This document shows, in pieces, positions 47,751 to 56,616 of a stretch of 64,000 bases of DNA. The stretch is from the NCBI RefSeq assembly GCF_003248355.1, contig NZ_QKWY01000001.1:2686001-2750000 (forward strand). The letters run 5' to 3'. The notes beneath the pieces are model-generated. The model had not been told where the DNA came from. It worked only from the letters and a program-made list of their open reading frames with translations, and did no database searches. The stretch comes from Streptomyces sp. AC1-42W (GTDB taxonomy: Bacteria > Actinomycetota > Actinomycetes > Streptomycetales > Streptomycetaceae). Within the stretch, counting starts at the first letter, position 1. Every line of letters begins with the position of its first letter. The translations under genes were made by a program, and so were the position numbers.

Positions 47751-47781
47751 GGTGCCCCCGGTCCGCCGGACCGGGGGCACC
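47751..47781. terminator. Bidirectional terminator
   Basis: A perfect 14-bp stem with a 3-nt loop lies between the convergent MerR and siderophore-reductase genes. Confidence 0.85.
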
Positions 47782-47803
47782 AGGGCGGTGCGTACCGCGT
47801 GGG

Positions 47804-48646
47804 TTACGCGGCGGGCTCCTGCTCGCGCTGGACCTGCTCGTTCCACTCGCGCTTCACCGAGCGCCACGCCTCGTCGTCGTGGCCCAGGCGCCAGTAGCCC
47901 GAGATCGACAGCCGGCCGGCCGGAATCCCGCGCTCCAGGCGCAGATGGCGGCGGATCTCCTTCACGAAGCCCGCCTCGCCGTGGACGAACGCCTGGACGT
48001 CACCGGACGGGAACTCCAGCCCCCTCACCGCCTCGACCAGCGCCTCGCCGACCGGGCGGCCGGCCCGGTGCAGCCAGGTGATGACGACGCCGTCCGGCGA
48101 GGCGATCTTCTGCTCCTCCGCCGCGTCCGCCACCTCGACGAACGCGTGCACCACCGCACCCGCCGGCATCCGCTCCAGCGCGGCGGCGACGGCCGGCAGC
48201 GCGCTCTCGTCGCCCGCCAGCAGATGCCAGTCCGCCGACGCCTCGGGGGCGTAACCCCCGCCGGGCCCCAGGAACGTCACCTGGTCGCCCGGCTTCGCCC
48301 CCGCCGCCCAGGGCCCCGCGAGGCCCTCGTCGCCGTGCACCACGAAGTCGATCGCCAGCTCGCGGGCCGCGGCGTCCCAGGAGCGCACCGTGTACGTACG
48401 GGTGGTGGGCCACAGCTCGCGCGGGTACTCCTCGCGGATGCGGGCCATGTCGAAGGGATGGGTGTACTCCGCGCCCTCGGGGGCGAAGCACAGTTTCACG
48501 TAGTGGTCGGTGAATCCGTCGAGGGTGAAGTCGGCGAGGCCGTCGCCGCCGAGCACCACCCGGACCATGTGCGGGGTGATCCGCTCGGTGCGCAGCACCT
48601 GCGCCCCCCGAGCCCTCGGGGCCCGCCGCTCAGGTCGTTCTGCCAC
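47804..48646 (-). CDS. Siderophore-interacting ferric reductase
   Basis: This FAD-dependent enzyme releases iron from ferric siderophores in the cytoplasm. The 280-residue protein has the FAD-binding RTYTVRSW motif (near residue 85), the SIP FAD domain and the NAD(P)H-type C-terminal domain (GWLAGDESALPAV-like HLLAGDESALPAV and FVHGEAGFVKEIRRHL). GTG 48644-48646. An iron box 59 nt upstream indicates repression by an IdeR/DmdR-type protein. Confidence 0.92.
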   Translation of the reverse strand: MAERPERRAPRARGAQVLRTERITPHMVRVVLGGDGLADFTLDGFTDHYVKLCFAPEGAEYTHPFDMARIREEYPRELWPTTRTYTVRSWDAAARELAIDFVVHGDEGLAGPWAAGAKPGDQVTFLGPGGGYAPEASADWHLLAGDESALPAVAAALERMPAGAVVHAFVEVADAAEEQKIASPDGVVITWLHRAGRPVGEALVEAVRGLEFPSGDVQAFVHGEAGFVKEIRRHLRLERGIPAGRLSISGYWRLGHDDEAWRSVKREWNEQVQREQEPAA

Positions 48647-48704
48647 GAGATCCGCTCCCTGCTGCCGGAAATGAGGGACCGCCGGCCGGAGCCGGCATCA
48701 GGTC

Positions 48705-48723
48705 TTAGGGTTACCTAACCTAA
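48705..48723 (-). promoter_or_regulatory. Iron box (IdeR/DmdR site)
   Basis: On the minus strand this reads TTAGGTTAGGTAACCCTAA, 16 of 19 matches to the actinobacterial iron box TTAGGTTAGGCTAACCTAA. It lies in the promoter of the siderophore reductase gene. Confidence 0.8.
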
Positions 48724-48727
48724 CACC

Positions 48728-49651
48728 TCAGTCGCCCAGCACGTCGAGGAGCCGTCCCACCGCTCCGCCGATGCCCCAGCGGGCCACCAGCGCATCCAGG
48801 GCCGCCGGGTCGCGCGGCCCGGCGGGCAGGGCCGGGTCGAAGTCCGGAAGCGGCACGTCACCGGCGACCCGGACCACCTTCGGCGCCACGGCCACATAGG
48901 CGCGGGCCTCGTCGAGCCGCTTGCGCTGGGAGGGCGTCAGCCCGGCCGCCGGGTCGTCCACGGCGGCCATGATCCCGGCCAGGTCACCGAAGGCGTCCAG
49001 CAGCTTGGCAGCCGTCTTCTCGCCGATGCCGGGCACGCCGGGCAGCCCGTCGCTCGGATCGCCGCGCAGCAGCGCCAGGTCCACGTAACCGCGGCCGTCC
49101 ACGCCGTACTTCTCGCGCAGCCACGCCTCGTCGGTCAGTTGCAGGGTGCCGACCCCCTTGAGCGGGTAGAGCACCCGCACCCCGCGGGCGTCGTCCACCA
49201 GCTGGTAGAGGTCCCGGTCGCCGGTGACGATGTCCACCGGGCCGGACGCCCGCCCGGTCAGCGTGCCGATCACGTCGTCCGCCTCGTAGCCCTCGGCGCC
49301 GATCCGGGCGATGCCCAGCGCGTCCAGCACGTCCGCGATGACCGGCACCTGCGGGGCCAGCGTGTCCGGCGTCTCCTCCTCGTCCGGCACCCCGGCCCCG
49401 GTCTCGACGGCCACCCGGTGCGCCTTGTAGGTGGGGATCAGGTCCACCCGCCACTGCGGCCGCCAGTCCGCGTCCCAGCAGGCCACGAGGTCGTCCGGGC
49501 GGTGGTCCCGCACCAGCCGGCCGATGAAGTCCAGCAGGCCGCGGACGGCGTTGACCGGGGTGCCGTCCGGCGCGCGCACCGAATCGGGCACACCGAAGTA
49601 GGCGCGGAAGTAGAGGGAAGCGGTGTCGAGGAGCATCAGGCGTCGCGTCAC
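48728..49651 (-). CDS. 5'-3' exonuclease (Pol I N-domain family)
   Basis: The 307-residue stand-alone homologue of the DNA polymerase I 5'-nuclease domain has LMLLDTASLYFRAYFGVP, AEGYEADDVIGTL, VTGDRDLYQLV and LPGVPGIGEKTAAKLL (helix-hairpin DNA binding). It probably removes RNA primers or flaps. GTG 49649-49651 is 6 nt after a CATCAT -10 that forms part of a damage-type promoter, so a leaderless, damage-inducible mRNA is possible. Confidence 0.92.
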   Translation of the reverse strand: MTRRLMLLDTASLYFRAYFGVPDSVRAPDGTPVNAVRGLLDFIGRLVRDHRPDDLVACWDADWRPQWRVDLIPTYKAHRVAVETGAGVPDEEETPDTLAPQVPVIADVLDALGIARIGAEGYEADDVIGTLTGRASGPVDIVTGDRDLYQLVDDARGVRVLYPLKGVGTLQLTDEAWLREKYGVDGRGYVDLALLRGDPSDGLPGVPGIGEKTAAKLLDAFGDLAGIMAAVDDPAAGLTPSQRKRLDEARAYVAVAPKVVRVAGDVPLPDFDPALPAGPRDPAALDALVARWGIGGAVGRLLDVLGD

Positions 49652-49657
49652 ACGCCG

Positions 49658-49680
49658 ATGATGCCGCACCCCACCGACAG
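49658..49680 (-). promoter_or_regulatory. RecA-NDp-like promoter of the exonuclease gene
   Basis: On the minus strand: CTGTCGGTGGG, six bases, then CATCAT, and the GTG six bases later. The TGTCGGTGG part is a full match to the class; the -10 keeps only the key A and final T. Confidence 0.5.
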
Positions 49681-49895
49681 TGGCCGCCGGGGACGCGGTT
49701 CCCGGAAACCCCGGCCGGATATGTGATCCGGGTCACTCTTGTGTTTGCTCCGTGTAAGCGGGGGCAGGCGCGCCATCGGAGCGGACCACGTCGCAATTTC
49801 AACTATTGCATGTGACAAGCGGACAGAATCCGTGCCGCTCCACGGTCTGCCGGTGGGGGTGGCGGACCGTTTTCGGTTCAACGCGTGAGGTGTAT

Positions 49896-51023
49896 GTGTC
49901 CAGGCTGCAAGCCGAGCACTTGTACAAAGTGTTCGGCAGACGACCCGATCAAGCCGTGCGGAAACTGCGGAGCGGCACCGACCGCGAAGCGCTGCGCGCC
50001 GACGGAACGACCGCAGCGGTGATCGACGCATCGTTCACCGTCGAACCCGGCCAGATCTTCGTCGTGATGGGGCTGTCCGGCTCGGGCAAGTCCACGCTGC
50101 TGCGGATGCTCAACGGCCTGCTGGAGCCCACCTCGGGCCAGGTGCTCTTCGACGGCCAGGACCTGACCGCCCTGAGCCCCGCCCAGCTGCGCCACGTCCG
50201 CTCCACCCGGATCAGCATGGTGTTCCAGCACTTCGCGCTCTTCCCCCACCGGAGCGTCCTGGAGAACGCCGCCTACGGCCTGGAGGTGCAGGGCGTCCCG
50301 CGCGCCGAGCGCAACCGCCGCGCCACCGAGGCCCTGGAGCTGACCGGCCTGGCCGGCTGGGAGAAGTCCTGGCCCGACGAGCTGTCCGGCGGCATGCAGC
50401 AGCGCGTGGGCCTCGCCCGCGCGCTCGCCACCGACGCCGACCTGCTCCTGATGGACGAGTCCTTCAGCGCGCTCGACCCGCTGATCCGCCGCGACATGCA
50501 GGACCAGCTCCTGGAGCTCCAGAAGCGGCTGAAGAAGACCATCGTCTTCATCACCCACGACCTCAACGAGGCCATGCGCCTGGGCGACCGCATCGCCGTG
50601 ATGCGCGACGGCGAGATAGTCCAGCTCGGCACCGCCGAGGACATCCTCGTCACCCCGGCCAACGACTACGTCGCCTCCTTCACCCAGGACGTCGACCGCG
50701 CCCGCGTGCTGACCGCGGGAGCCGTCATGGCCGAACCGCACACGGTCATGGGCACCCGCGACGACGACGGCAACGAGCTGCGCAACCCCGCCGACGTACT
50801 GCGGGCCGCACCGGCCACCGTCACCGAGTCCACGCCGATCATCGAGCTGTTCACCCCCTGCTCGCAGAGCGGGGTCGCGGTCGCCGTGACCGACGAGAAG
50901 GGCAAGCTCACCGGAGTCATCCCCCGCGCCCGGCTGCTGGCCGTGCTCGGCGAGCCGATGACCCCGGCCGGCGCCCCGCAGGACGCCGCCGCGACCTCGC
51001 CGAAGAAGGTGGCCGGTGTTTAG
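49896..51023 (+). CDS. Glycine betaine/proline ABC transporter ATPase
   Basis: This is the OpuA/ProV-type ATPase of an osmoprotectant importer, 375 residues. Motifs are GLSGSGKST (Walker A), LSGGMQQRVGLARAL (signature), LLLMDESFSALD (Walker B) and the H-loop THD. A C-terminal CBS-like part (about 280-360) follows, as in ionic-strength sensors of this family. The start is GTG 49896. Its stop overlaps the permease start by 8 bp. Confidence 0.92.
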   Translation: MSRLQAEHLYKVFGRRPDQAVRKLRSGTDREALRADGTTAAVIDASFTVEPGQIFVVMGLSGSGKSTLLRMLNGLLEPTSGQVLFDGQDLTALSPAQLRHVRSTRISMVFQHFALFPHRSVLENAAYGLEVQGVPRAERNRRATEALELTGLAGWEKSWPDELSGGMQQRVGLARALATDADLLLMDESFSALDPLIRRDMQDQLLELQKRLKKTIVFITHDLNEAMRLGDRIAVMRDGEIVQLGTAEDILVTPANDYVASFTQDVDRARVLTAGAVMAEPHTVMGTRDDDGNELRNPADVLRAAPATVTESTPIIELFTPCSQSGVAVAVTDEKGKLTGVIPRARLLAVLGEPMTPAGAPQDAAATSPKKVAGV

Positions 51024-53649
51024 GCTCCATCTCGGCGACTGGGTCGACTCCGCGGTCGACTGGCTCCAGACCCACCTGTCCTGGCTCTTCGACTTCATCA
51101 GCTCCGTCGTGAGCGGCATGTTCGACGGCATCGCCGCCGTGCTCTCCGCTCCGGCCCCCCTGCTCTTCGCGGGCATCGTCGCCGTCATCGCCTGGTGGCT
51201 GCGCGGTCTGCTCGCCGGTCTCCTGGCCTTCGCCGGATTCGCCCTCATCGACTCGGTCGAACTGTGGGACGAGGCGATGGACACGCTGACGCTGGTGCTC
51301 GTCGCGACGATCGTGACGCTGGTCCTGGCCATTCCGCTCGGCATCTGGGCGTCCCGCTCCAAGACGGTGAGCGCGGTGACCCGGCCGGTCCTGGACTTCA
51401 TGCAGACCATGCCCGCCATGGTCTATCTGATCCCCGGCGTGATCTTCTTCGGTGTCGGTGTCGTTCCCGGCATCATCGCCACCATCATCTTCGCGCTGCC
51501 TCCGGGCGTCCGGATGACCGAACTCGGCATCCGCCAGGTGGACGGCGAACTGGTCGAGGCGGCCGAGGCGTTCGGCACCACCTCGCGCAACACCCTGCTG
51601 CGGGTCCAGCTGCCGCTCGCCCTGCCCACGATCATGGCCGGTATCAACCAGGTCATCATGCTGGGCCTGTCCATGGTGGTCATCGCCGGCATGGTCGGCG
51701 GCGGCGGCCTCGGCGGCTCCGTCTACCGCGCCATCGGCAACGTGGACGTCGGCCTCGGCTTCGAGGCCGGTGTCTCCATCGTCATCCTGGCCATGTACCT
51801 GGACCGGATGACCAGCGCCCTGGGCCGCGAGGTCTCCCCGCTCGCCCGCCGCGCACTCGCCAAGGCGCAGTCGGTGGCCGGCGGCCTGAAGATCTGGCAC
51901 CACCGCCCGCAGCCCGTCGTCGCCGTCGCGGGCGTCGTCGCCCTGGCGCTCGTCGCCGGCGGCATGGGCCTCTTCGGCTCCTCCGACGACGCGAAGGACG
52001 CCACCGCCTCCGGTACGCGCAAGATCGGCGCCGGCAAGAAGATCAGCATGGGCTACATCCCGTGGGACGAGGGCATCGCCTCCACGTTCCTGTGGAAGGA
52101 GCTGCTGGAGCGCCACGGCTTCGAGGTGGACGTCAAGCAGTACGAGGCCGGCGCGCTGTACACCGGCATGGCGGGCGGCCAGATCGACTTCGAGACCGAC
52201 TCCTGGCTGCCGGTCACCCACGCCTCGTACTGGAAGAAGTACAAGGACCGCCTGGAGGACATGGGCTCCTGGTACGGCCCCACCTCGCTGGAGCTGGCCG
52301 TGCCCGCGTACGTCGAGGACGTGAAGTCCCTGGCCGACCTCAAGGGCAAGGCGTCCGACTTCAAGGGCCGGATCGTCGGCATCGAGCCCAGCGCCGGCGA
52401 GATGGGCCTGCTCAAGGACAAGATCCTGCCCGGCTACGGCCTGGACAAGGAGTACAAGGTCATCGACGGCTCCACGCCGTCCATGCTGGCCGAGCTGAAG
52501 CGCGCCTACGCCAAGAAGGAACCGATCGTCGTTCCGCTGTGGTCGCCGCACTGGGCGTACAACCAGTTCGAGCTGACCAAGCTCAAGGACCCCAAGAACC
52601 TCTGGGGCAAGGGCGACGGCATCCACACGCTGGCCCGCAAGGGCTTCACCGCGGACAACCCCGTGGTCGGCAAGTGGCTCAAGGACTTCGAGATGACCGA
52701 GGACCAGCTCACCAGCCTCGAAGCCGAGATCCAGAAGAGCGGCTCCGGCAAGGAGCAGCAGGCCGTCCGCACCTGGCTGAAGGCCAACCCGGACGCCGCC
52801 GCCGAGTGGACGCCCGTCCCCGAGGGCGCGAAGAAGGCCGCCCAGGGCAAGGACGAGCGGGACCGCCCGGTCGAGGTGGCCTGGTTCCCGTGGGAGGAGG
52901 ACATCGCCGCCACGTACCTGTGGAAGGCCGTCCTGGAGGAACGCGGCTACACCATCAACCTCAAGCAGTTCGAGGTCGGCCCGATGTACACCGCGATGGC
53001 GCGCGGCCAGCTCGACGTGCAGTTCGACGGCTGGCTCCCGTACACCCAGAAGAACTACTGGGACAAGTACGGCTCCCAGCTCACCGACATCGGCTCCTGG
53101 TACGGCCCGACCTCGATCGAGGTCGCGGTGCCGAGCTACGTCAAGGACGTGAAGTCCCTGGCCGACCTCAAGGGCAAGGCGTCCGACTTCAAGGGCCGGA
53201 TCGTCGGCATCGAGCCGGGCACCGCCACCATGGAGAACCTCAAGAAGAACGTGCTGCCGTCCTACGGCCTCGACAAGGAGTACAAGGTCGTCGACGCCTC
53301 CACGCCCGGCATGCTCGCCGAGCTGAAGCGCGCGTACGCCAAGAAGGAACCCATCGCCGTCCTGCTGTGGACCCCGCACTGGGCGTACAGCGAGTACGAG
53401 CTGACCAGGCTCCAGGACCCGAAGAAGGCGTTCGGCGAGGGCGACCGGCTGCACACCATCGCCTCCAAGAGCTTCCCGGAGAACTACCCGCGGCTGACGA
53501 AGTGGTTCAAGGACTTCCGGATGAGCGAGGAACAGCTCGCCGGTCTGGAGAACGAGATCCAGAAGCGCGGTACAGGACACGAAGAGGAAGCCGTGAGGGC
53601 CTGGATGGAGAAGAATCCGGGCATCGCGGACAAGATGGCGCCGCAGTAG
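51016..53649 (+). CDS. Betaine permease fused to two binding domains
   Basis: The 877-residue chain combines an OpuAB/ProW permease (residues 1-300) with two OpuAC-type substrate-binding domains in tandem (about 330-590 and 610-877). The permease has PLGIWASRSKTVSAVTRPVLDFMQTMPAMVYLIP and the EAA-like loop ELVEAAEAFGTTSRNTLLRVQLPLALP. Both binding domains keep tryptophan-rich cage motifs (YIPWDEGIAS/WFPWEEDIAA, GSWYGPTS in both). The dimer would carry four binding sites. A 72-bp DNA segment is identical in the two domains. The start is GTG 51016. Confidence 0.93.
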   Translation: MFRLHLGDWVDSAVDWLQTHLSWLFDFISSVVSGMFDGIAAVLSAPAPLLFAGIVAVIAWWLRGLLAGLLAFAGFALIDSVELWDEAMDTLTLVLVATIVTLVLAIPLGIWASRSKTVSAVTRPVLDFMQTMPAMVYLIPGVIFFGVGVVPGIIATIIFALPPGVRMTELGIRQVDGELVEAAEAFGTTSRNTLLRVQLPLALPTIMAGINQVIMLGLSMVVIAGMVGGGGLGGSVYRAIGNVDVGLGFEAGVSIVILAMYLDRMTSALGREVSPLARRALAKAQSVAGGLKIWHHRPQPVVAVAGVVALALVAGGMGLFGSSDDAKDATASGTRKIGAGKKISMGYIPWDEGIASTFLWKELLERHGFEVDVKQYEAGALYTGMAGGQIDFETDSWLPVTHASYWKKYKDRLEDMGSWYGPTSLELAVPAYVEDVKSLADLKGKASDFKGRIVGIEPSAGEMGLLKDKILPGYGLDKEYKVIDGSTPSMLAELKRAYAKKEPIVVPLWSPHWAYNQFELTKLKDPKNLWGKGDGIHTLARKGFTADNPVVGKWLKDFEMTEDQLTSLEAEIQKSGSGKEQQAVRTWLKANPDAAAEWTPVPEGAKKAAQGKDERDRPVEVAWFPWEEDIAATYLWKAVLEERGYTINLKQFEVGPMYTAMARGQLDVQFDGWLPYTQKNYWDKYGSQLTDIGSWYGPTSIEVAVPSYVKDVKSLADLKGKASDFKGRIVGIEPGTATMENLKKNVLPSYGLDKEYKVVDASTPGMLAELKRAYAKKEPIAVLLWTPHWAYSEYELTRLQDPKKAFGEGDRLHTIASKSFPENYPRLTKWFKDFRMSEEQLAGLENEIQKRGTGHEEEAVRAWMEKNPGIADKMAPQ
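52317..52388 (+). repeat. 72-bp perfect direct repeat, copy 1
   Basis: It is identical to 53145-53216, 828 bp away, and encodes the same segment (VKSLADLKGKASDFKGR...) of the two fused binding domains. Confidence 0.9.
53145..53216 (+). repeat. 72-bp perfect direct repeat, copy 2
   Basis: Second copy of the repeat at 52317-52388, in the second binding domain. The 828-bp spacing is a multiple of three. Confidence 0.9.
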
Positions 53650-53686
53650 GCACCGGAACCGGCCCCCACCAGGGCCGCAGTCCATG

Positions 53687-53723
53687 AAGGGGTGGGTCCC
53701 GCCGGCGGCGGGACCCACCCCTT
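53687..53723 (+). terminator. Terminator of the betaine transporter operon
   Basis: A perfect 17-bp stem with a 3-nt loop ends in CTT, 37 bp after the stop. Confidence 0.85.
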
Positions 53724-53822
53724 CCGGTGTTCCGGTGAGGTCACTTTCCGGGCCGTCCTGCCCCAACGGAGTGCGCGAGACGCCCACAACCGGAAGGATG
53801 GCGACTTGGGAGGGAGCCGGAC

Positions 53823-54368
53823 ATGGACGAGAAGGAAACACTTCGGGTGGGCGCCGCCGTCCGCCGACAGCGCAGATCCCTGGGACTGACCCTGGCCGCC
53901 GTCGCGTCGCGCAGCGGCCTGTCCGTACCATTCCTCAGCCAGATCGAGAACGAACGCGCCAGACCCAGCGCCCGGTCCCTCGACCGGGTCGCCGAAGCGC
54001 TGGAGACCACCACCGCCCGGCTGCGGGCCGCCGCGGACTCCGCCCGCGCGGTGGACGTCGTACGGGCCGCGCGGCAGGACGGCACGCACCGGGTGGTCCG
54101 CGGCCGCCATCAGCTCAGCGCCCTGGAGTTCAGCGGGGAGCTGGACCTCGGACGCGAGTTCCAGCACCGCAACGACGAGATCCTGTATGTGGCCGAGGGC
54201 GCCGTCGAAGTGGAGGCGGAGGGCCGCGCCTACCGGCTGGTCCAGGGCGACACCCTGTTCCTGTCCGGCGGGGTCCGCCACCGCTGGCGGGCCACCCTGC
54301 CCGGCACCCGGCTGCTGTGCGTCGCGGTCGCCGAACACATCGACGCCACATCGGACCCCCGGCGCTGA
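53823..54368 (+). CDS. XRE-cupin transcription regulator
   Basis: The 181-residue protein has an N-terminal helix-turn-helix (LGLTLAAVASRSGLSVPFLSQIENERARPS) and a C-terminal cupin (QHRNDEILYVAEGAVEVEAEGRAYRLVQGDTLFLSGGVRHRW). ATG 53823 has GGAGGGAG upstream. It directly follows the betaine transporter terminator, so a link is possible but not shown. It converges on the TDT gene. Confidence 0.9.
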   Translation: MDEKETLRVGAAVRRQRRSLGLTLAAVASRSGLSVPFLSQIENERARPSARSLDRVAEALETTTARLRAAADSARAVDVVRAARQDGTHRVVRGRHQLSALEFSGELDLGREFQHRNDEILYVAEGAVEVEAEGRAYRLVQGDTLFLSGGVRHRWRATLPGTRLLCVAVAEHIDATSDPRR

Positions 54369-54396
54369 CCGTGCCGGGGGCCCGGTGCGGCGCGGC

Positions 54397-55545
54397 TCAG
54401 GCGGCCCCGGCCGCCACCGGCACCGGCCGCTGCGGCGCCGCGAGCAGCGCCCCGCTGAGCAGCCCGCGCACCGTACGCACCCCGGCCACCGCCCAGGCCG
54501 TCACCAGCAGCACGTACAGCGCCACGGCCAGCCAGGTGAACGCCGTCAGACCGGTGTGCCGGGCCAGCCCCGCCGCCCCCGTCACACAGGTGCCGACCGG
54601 GAACGTGAAGCCCCACCAGGTCATCGAGAACGTCATCCCGGCACGCATCGCACGCACCACCATGGCCAGCGACAGCGCCAGCCACAGCAGCGCGAACCCC
54701 ATCACCGGCACCCCGTACAGCACCGCGAAGGCGCGCAGCGCCGAGGCGTACGTACCGCCGACCGCGCCCGGCGCCACATCGGCCAGCGCGTTCACCGCGG
54801 TCGTCGACTGGCCCAGCGGCCCGAGCACCAGGAACAGCGTGGGCGTCAGGGCCAGTGGCAGCGGACCCCGGTGCACCAGCCGGCCGAAGATCAGCGGCAG
54901 CATCGTCAGCGTCACCAGCAGGCTCAGCCCGAACATCGCGTAGCAGCCCAGCAGCAGCGCCTCGCGTCCCTGCCCCGGCGGCAGCTCCGGCACCAGCATC
55001 GGGCCCAGCGCGGCCGCCACCATCGGCGCCACCACCGGCAGCAGCCACACCGGGGACGCCGTACCCGGCTCCGGCCGGTGGCGCACGATCATGAGATACG
55101 GCACCGCCACCGCCGCCACCAGACCGGTCACCGTGCCCGCCGTGTACAGCACCACGTCCAGCGCCAGCGCCGCCCGGTGCCCGATGACGTCCCGGCCCAC
55201 GACCAGCCCGGAACCGCCGACCGCCAGCAGCGCCATCGACAGGCAGCCGTAGAACGGCGCGACGGCCGGGTCGGCCAGATGCGTCCGCGCCTGGTCGCGG
55301 TGGGCCACCCAGTGCCCCGCCCGCGCCACCAGCACCGCGGCCAGCAGCAGCGCCGAAACCACCCACACCACCGCACAGGCGTCCCGCAGCCCCGGTATGT
55401 GCGGCGGCAGCGCCACACCCGCGCTCGCCACGATCGCGGTGCCCATCACCGTCGCGTACCAGTTGGGGCCGAAGTGCCGCAGCGCGGGCCGCCGGACGGC
55501 GGCGGAGTACGGGGAACGAGTGCGGGTCCGTAGATAGGTGGCCAT
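54397..55545 (-). CDS. TDT-family carrier (TehA/Mae1-like)
   Basis: The 382-residue membrane protein has about ten segments of the tellurite-resistance/dicarboxylate transporter family. Marks are FGPNWYATVMGTAIVASAG at the start and MTFSMTWWGFTFPVGTCVTG later. The substrate could be an organic acid, sulfite or another anion. ATG 55543-55545. It is divergent from a LysR-type regulator with a clear dyad between them. Confidence 0.9.
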   Translation of the reverse strand: MATYLRTRTRSPYSAAVRRPALRHFGPNWYATVMGTAIVASAGVALPPHIPGLRDACAVVWVVSALLLAAVLVARAGHWVAHRDQARTHLADPAVAPFYGCLSMALLAVGGSGLVVGRDVIGHRAALALDVVLYTAGTVTGLVAAVAVPYLMIVRHRPEPGTASPVWLLPVVAPMVAAALGPMLVPELPPGQGREALLLGCYAMFGLSLLVTLTMLPLIFGRLVHRGPLPLALTPTLFLVLGPLGQSTTAVNALADVAPGAVGGTYASALRAFAVLYGVPVMGFALLWLALSLAMVVRAMRAGMTFSMTWWGFTFPVGTCVTGAAGLARHTGLTAFTWLAVALYVLLVTAWAVAGVRTVRGLLSGALLAAPQRPVPVAAGAA

Positions 55546-55594
55546 GCCACGATTGTCCCGGACCGTGCCGGAGCCCCACCAGGGAGCACCCGCC

Positions 55595-55620
55595 TATGAG
55601 GTCATAAGGTGGGCTTATGA
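55595..55620 (+). promoter_or_regulatory. Overlapping dyads at the LysR start
   Basis: TATGAGGTCATA (55595-55606) is a perfect palindrome. It overlaps TCATAAG-N5-CTTATGA (55602-55620), a perfect 7-bp dyad whose right arm contains the LysR start codon. It is probably the regulator's binding site for itself and the divergent carrier gene. Confidence 0.55.
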
Positions 55621-56549
55621 CCAGCGAACCGCCCAGCCCGCTGTCCCACCGGGTCCCCGACCTCGGCGCGCTGGAGCTGCTCCTCGCCGTCGCCCGGCAC
55701 GGCAGCCTCGGCCGCGCCGCCCGCGACCTGGGCATCACCCAGCCCGCCGCCAGCAGCCGCGTCCGCTCGATGGAACGACAGCTCGGCCTCGCCCTCCTCG
55801 ACCGCTCGCCCCGCGGCTCCCGGCTCACCGACGCGGGCGCCCTCGTCACCGACTGGGCCCGCCGGATCGTGGAGGCCGCCGAGGCATTCGACGCGGGCGC
55901 CCAGGCCCTGCGCGACCGCCGCGACTCCCGGCTGCGGGTCGTCGCCTCCATGACCATCGCCGAATACCTGCTCCCCGGCTGGCTCATCGCCCTGCGCGCC
56001 GCCCGCCCCGGCACCGCCGTCTCGCTGCTCGCGGGCAACTCCGCCGAGGTCGCCCAGCGCCTGCTGGGCGCGGACGCGGACCTCGGCTTCGTCGAGGGCC
56101 TGACCGTCCCGGAAGGGCTCGACGGCACGGTCATCGCCCACGACCGCCTCGTCGTCGTGGTCGCCCCCACCCACCCCTGGGCCCGCCGCCGCGCCCCGCT
56201 CACCCCCGACGAACTCGCCGCCACCCCCCTCATCCTGCGCGAGCACGGCTCCGGCACCCGCCAGGTCCTGGACGCCGCGCTCGCCCTCCACGGCCCCCTG
56301 GCCCCCGCCCTCCTGGAACTCTCCTCGACCACCGCCGTCAAGGGCGCGGCCGAGAGCGGCGCGGGACCCTGCGTCCTGAGCGAACTCGCGCTCGGCGAGG
56401 AACTGTCCGCCCGCCGCCTGGTCAAGGTCCCCGTCGCCGGAGTACGGCTGCGCCGCCAGCTGCGCGCGGTCTGGCCCGCCGGCCACCGCCCCACCGGCCC
56501 CGCCCGCGACCTGCTCGCCCTCACCCGCACCGGCACGCCCGACGCCTGA
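55617..56549 (+). CDS. LysR-family transcription regulator
   Basis: The 310-residue protein has a LysR helix-turn-helix (ELLLAVARHGSLGRAARDLGITQPAASSRVRSMERQLG) and an inducer domain (DLGFVEGLTVPEGLDG, LILREHGSGTRQVLD), similar to CysB/CbbR-like regulators. ATG 55617 lies within its own candidate operator. It probably regulates the divergent TDT carrier. Confidence 0.92.
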   Translation: MTSEPPSPLSHRVPDLGALELLLAVARHGSLGRAARDLGITQPAASSRVRSMERQLGLALLDRSPRGSRLTDAGALVTDWARRIVEAAEAFDAGAQALRDRRDSRLRVVASMTIAEYLLPGWLIALRAARPGTAVSLLAGNSAEVAQRLLGADADLGFVEGLTVPEGLDGTVIAHDRLVVVVAPTHPWARRRAPLTPDELAATPLILREHGSGTRQVLDAALALHGPLAPALLELSSTTAVKGAAESGAGPCVLSELALGEELSARRLVKVPVAGVRLRRQLRAVWPAGHRPTGPARDLLALTRTGTPDA

Positions 56550-56616
56550 AAACCGGGCGACGCACCCGGCGGGCCCACGGCACCCTTGCAGGGCACCCGA
56601 CCCGAGAGGACCACCC

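Noticed and set aside
50917..53931. A 1,004-codon antisense frame across the betaine permease
   Set aside because: The plus strand has clear permease and binding-domain motifs; the antisense frame is a codon-bias shadow.
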